Of a stretch of DNA of 9,552 nucleotides, positions 6,809-9,552 are shown one piece after another; the first letter of the stretch is position 1, and the number at the start of each line of letters is the position of its first letter. Under the pieces are notes generated by a model. It was not told the origin of the DNA. It did no database searches and saw only the letters and a list, made by a program, of their open reading frames with translations. Location of the stretch: assembly GCA_029880025.1 (NCBI GenBank), contig JAOUPE010000042.1, positions 1 to 9,552 of the forward strand, written 5' to 3'. This stretch comes from Caldifarciminota bacterium. Lineage in GTDB: Bacteria > Hydrothermota > Tepidihabitantia > Tepidihabitantales > JAOUPE01. A program made the position numbers and the translations under genes.

Positions 6809-8083
6809 ATGAAGATTTGCATGGTCTCGGATGTCTATTCCCCCTATGTTGGCGGCATCCCGGAGCACATTTATCATTTATCCCAGCAGCTCAGACAACG
6901 CGGACACACGGTTAAAATCCTGACCTCCAATTTTGGCGGTACCACGGTTGAGACCTTGAAAACCTGTCCGGATGAGAAATTTGTTTACAGGATTGGTAAA
7001 AGTCTTTTGATTCGTTCTAATAAATCATTCGCTCGTTTACCGATTGGCTGGCGACCGATGAATAAGGTAAAAAGGTACTTGGAAAAAGAAAATTTTGATG
7101 TTATTCATATCCATGGCTCCTTGGCGCCCACTTTACCCATCATCGCTATCCGGCAATCCAAATCGATTAACGTCATCACCTTCCATGCTGACCATTCTAA
7201 GAGCAAAGGCTATATGATATTTCGACCAATATTAATGCCTTATTTTCGTAAGCTGCATGGGCTGATTGCAGTATCTAAAGCAGCCCGTGATGCCTCGATG
7301 CGATTCTTCCCAGGTGATTATCAAGTCATTCCTAATGCGATTGATATCAATTTATTTAATCCATCGGTTAGCCCGCTGGCTGATTTTGGCGATGCCCGAC
7401 CCAAAATCCTCTTTCTCGGTCGTTTCGAACCGCGTAAGGGTCTAAAATACCTTCTGAAAGCCTTGCGCTATATCAAAAAAGATATCCCTGATGTCTTACT
7501 CACCGTGGTCGGGGTTGGACTTTTAGGTTATGCCTACAAAGAATATATCGCCAAGGAAGTTGAAGACAATATCCATTTTGCCGGACTAATTCCTAATGAA
7601 GCAAGACCGCGATATTATGCCACTTGTGATGTCTTCTGCGCGCCTTCTATCGGCTATGAATCATTTGGCATCGTTCTCTTAGAAGCTATGGCTACCGGCA
7701 AACCAGTAGTGGCTTCTGATATTGCGGGTTATCGGACAATTTTAGAAGACGGCAAACAAGGTTATCTTACCCCACCCCGTGACTACGAAGCTATCGCCCA
7801 GGCAATCGTTAAGATTTTACGCAGTCCAGCTATCGCTAAAAAGATGGGTGAGGAAGGAAGGAAGAAAGCTATTAAATACTCATGGGAAAGCATCGCGCGC
7901 CAAATCGAGTCATACTATGAGACATTACTTGCCCAACACCGACATATTCTACATCATCAATCTCCCAATACCGGTCAAACAAGTAATCCAGTACAACCAG
8001 ACATAACTCAATTTCCACAAACCAAGCTAAACAGAACTGCGCCAGTCAAAAACAAATGCCAGAAGTTATTCTCAAAAAGTTAG
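6809..8083 (+). CDS. GT4 family glycosyltransferase (PimA-like), second of two tandem copies
   Basis: Paralogue of the preceding gene; a hand alignment over about 370 residues gives roughly 80% identity, so the pair arose by tandem duplication. All active-site features are kept: VGGIPEH (14-20), H126, GRFEPRKG (204-211), E284-x7-E292. The clearest difference inside the fold is at 125-130, FHADHS here against IHSFQP in the first copy, next to the putative catalytic histidine and so perhaps in the acceptor site. Residues from about 378 to 424 form an extra hydrophilic tail rich in Q, N, P, T and H with A/C-rich codons unlike the body, perhaps former intergenic DNA read after loss of a stop. The gene has an ATG start, no visible Shine-Dalgarno sequence, and a 46-base gap from its partner. 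Both copies look functional. Confidence 0.93.
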   Translation: MKICMVSDVYSPYVGGIPEHIYHLSQQLRQRGHTVKILTSNFGGTTVETLKTCPDEKFVYRIGKSLLIRSNKSFARLPIGWRPMNKVKRYLEKENFDVIHIHGSLAPTLPIIAIRQSKSINVITFHADHSKSKGYMIFRPILMPYFRKLHGLIAVSKAARDASMRFFPGDYQVIPNAIDINLFNPSVSPLADFGDARPKILFLGRFEPRKGLKYLLKALRYIKKDIPDVLLTVVGVGLLGYAYKEYIAKEVEDNIHFAGLIPNEARPRYYATCDVFCAPSIGYESFGIVLLEAMATGKPVVASDIAGYRTILEDGKQGYLTPPRDYEAIAQAIVKILRSPAIAKKMGEEGRKKAIKYSWESIARQIESYYETLLAQHRHILHHQSPNTGQTSNPVQPDITQFPQTKLNRTAPVKNKCQKLFSKS

Positions 8084-8144
8084 TATGATTTTATATCCAA
8101 GCTTTTTTGTCAAATACCTGTTTTCCAATCCCGATTAACTTATT

Positions 8145-9497
8145 GTGCAGAATTCTGAACAAGTAATACCGCGCCCCACCAGTCAATTCCTCTCCGTTTT
8201 ACGGATTCGAAAATTTATGGTCTTTTCGGTTTCCCAGGCAATTTCTCTTTTTGGCGATAAATTGGATTACATGGCGCTCCTGGCAATGATCGCTTTCTTT
8301 TCCACTAAATACAACTGGGAATCAGCCAGGGCGATCTCCTATCTTTCGGTCATCATTACCTTACCCACCATCCTTTTTGGTCCTTTAGCCGGAATTCTGG
8401 TCGACCGTTGGAATCGAGCCAAAGTGATGATAATTTGTGATACCGCCCGAGCATTGCTGGTTTTCGCCATACCTTTGTTGATTTTAAAAACCGGCAGTCT
8501 GGTTTTGGTTTACGCCACCGCTTTCTTGGTATTCCTTTTCGGTTTATTTTTTAATACCTGCCGGCTCTCGGTTATCCCCAATTTAGTTTCGCCCCGTCGC
8601 TTGCTCGCTGCCAATTCTTTTCTCAATTTTGTCGGACGGATTTCCACTTTTCTTGGTATGTTCTTAGGTGGTATATTAGTTGACTGGCAAATCTGGCGGA
8701 AAATCGGTATTCCCTATAGCTGGAGTGCTGGCTTTTATTTAGATTCTTTGACCTATTGGGTCTCGGTAATCGCATTAATTTTTATTGCGCAACAAATCGG
8801 GCTTAGAAAAAATAATCGGATTTCTGAGCCCATGGTCAAGAAAGAAAGAAGCCTGCCACAACTTTTCTATGATGAAATCTCTAAAACGATACAAGATATC
8901 AAGCAGGCATATCGGGTGATTCGACACCTGCCCCCGGTTTTGTTCGTCTATGCTTCAATTATCCTCATGGTTATCTTAGGCGCTGCAATATTCGTTCTAT
9001 TTGTGCCGGTTATTCAGGAGGCACGGGCTGAACTCGGTTTGGGTTTAGGAACCAAAGGCGTTGGTTTCATCGGCGCTATCGGCTCAATCGGATTGGTTAT
9101 AAGTTCTATGGCTTATGGTTTCATTGGTCATCGTATCCGAAAACGGAATGTAATATTAGGCGGTTTTATGATTTTAGGGTTAATCGCGGTTTTAATGGCT
9201 GCGTTTAAGACCTTTTTGCCGATAATCCCTTTAGCCTTTTTTGCCGGAATCGTCCTCTCGCCAATCTTCATCGCCCAAGACACCTTAATCCACGAAACCG
9301 TGCCCGAGGAGACCCGGGGTCGGATTTTTTCGACTCGAGAATGGATTCTTCACCTCAGTTTTGCAATTTCCGCTTTTTTAATCGGTCAGCTTACCATCTT
9401 CTTTTCTAAACGCCGTTTACTATTCGGGGTTGGTATCTTTATTATTATTCTTTGTATTATCGGTCTCTTTTTAACGCGCAATAAAAAAATCGGATGA
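8145..9497 (+). CDS. Major facilitator superfamily transporter, probable exporter
   Basis: An integral inner-membrane carrier of 450 residues with about twelve hydrophobic segments (roughly 28-52, 64-86, 95-115, 118-138, 158-180, 200-218, 264-290, 304-328, 335-353, 357-377, 398-418, 425-444) and a hydrophilic central loop (219-262), as in the drug and siderophore exporter branch of the superfamily. The loop after segment two carries the family signature G-P-L-A-G-I-L-V-D-R-W-N-R (79-91), and VPEETRGRIFS (386-396) is also typical of this branch. A GTG start at 8145 is used because the usual cytoplasmic LR-x-R-x-F segment lies at 19-24, before the first internal ATG (8217). No ribosome binding site is seen. 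Its cargo is unknown; position after two glycosyltransferases allows, but does not show, export of a glycosylated product. Confidence 0.9.
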   Translation: MQNSEQVIPRPTSQFLSVLRIRKFMVFSVSQAISLFGDKLDYMALLAMIAFFSTKYNWESARAISYLSVIITLPTILFGPLAGILVDRWNRAKVMIICDTARALLVFAIPLLILKTGSLVLVYATAFLVFLFGLFFNTCRLSVIPNLVSPRRLLAANSFLNFVGRISTFLGMFLGGILVDWQIWRKIGIPYSWSAGFYLDSLTYWVSVIALIFIAQQIGLRKNNRISEPMVKKERSLPQLFYDEISKTIQDIKQAYRVIRHLPPVLFVYASIILMVILGAAIFVLFVPVIQEARAELGLGLGTKGVGFIGAIGSIGLVISSMAYGFIGHRIRKRNVILGGFMILGLIAVLMAAFKTFLPIIPLAFFAGIVLSPIFIAQDTLIHETVPEETRGRIFSTREWILHLSFAISAFLIGQLTIFFSKRRLLFGVGIFIIILCIIGLFLTRNKKIG

Positions 9498-9552
9498 TTG
9501 ATTTAAGAATTGAAAAGATGGCAGAAGTAATAGTGGACTATTGCTTATCTCT
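9494..9552 (+). CDS. N-terminus of a probable M29 family aminopeptidase (partial)
   Basis: An ATG at 9494 overlaps the transporter stop (ATGA) and stays open to the edge, giving MIDLRIEKMAEVIVDYCLS plus an unfinished codon. This closely resembles the start of M29 metallo-aminopeptidases (AmpS/PepS/aminopeptidase T type), which open with a M-D-P-R-I-E-K-L-A-x-V-L-V-x-Y-S-L pattern. These enzymes remove N-terminal residues from peptides in the cytoplasm using two metal ions; none of the metal ligands falls in the visible part. The second methionine at 9518 is a possible alternative start, but the overlap and the family pattern favour 9494. Nineteen residues limit certainty. Confidence 0.6.
   Translation, partial: MIDLRIEKMAEVIVDYCLS

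Noticed and set aside
7779..8006. 75-codon + strand frame inside the end of the second glycosyltransferase
   Set aside because: An out-of-frame reading of a clear gene, without its own start signals.
8073..8109. Terminator after the second glycosyltransferase (CAAAAAG ... CTTTTTTG)
   Set aside because: The stem is almost all A-T with a loop of over 20 bases, so it would be too weak to terminate transcription.

Overview
The window is a bacterial chromosomal segment of moderate G+C. A compact block of genes, all on the + strand, starts at a housekeeping pair (ribosomal protein S15 and polynucleotide phosphorylase) and runs to the right edge. The protein sequences look like a deep-branching, possibly thermophilic or anaerobic bacterium. 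The combination of genes and the decayed intergenic repeats reminds me of candidate phylum WOR-3 (Stahlbacteria). That placement is a low-confidence inference and nothing in the window proves it.

Layout. Bases 1-37 appear to hold the first 12 codons of a leftward gene, with a good ribosome binding site. Bases 38-788 are a 750-base divergent intergenic region. It contains three 21-bp tandem units (GATTACAGNGATT core), scattered CCACAGA-type repeats including a likely inverted copy, and a probable promoter just before rpsO. Then come rpsO (789-1058), pnp (1068-3161), an M16 zinc peptidase (3210-4475), an alanine dehydrogenase/ornithine cyclodeaminase-family gene (4497-5480), a possible 36-codon small ORF (5489-5599), two tandem GT4 glycosyltransferases about 80% identical to each other (5596-6762 and 6809-8083), a 12-helix MFS exporter (8145-9497), and the start of a probable M29 aminopeptidase (9494 to the edge).

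How the genes fit together. S15 and PNPase are the usual translation/RNA-turnover pair. The M16 peptidase, the alanine dehydrogenase-like enzyme and the M29 aminopeptidase would fit peptide and amino acid breakdown. The duplicated glycosyltransferases and the transporter suggest cell-surface or glycolipid work. Short gaps, two 4-base stop/start overlaps and no convincing terminator suggest one long transcription unit, though internal promoters cannot be excluded.

The most unusual spot is 5489-5599. A perfect 12-bp, GC-rich inverted repeat, with arms 81 bases apart, pairs the beginning of the small ORF with the Shine-Dalgarno sequence and GTG start of the first glycosyltransferase. The small ORF ends in a GTGA overlap with that start. 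This looks like a translational switch or coupling device, or alternatively a very small inverted-repeat element that landed at the gene start.
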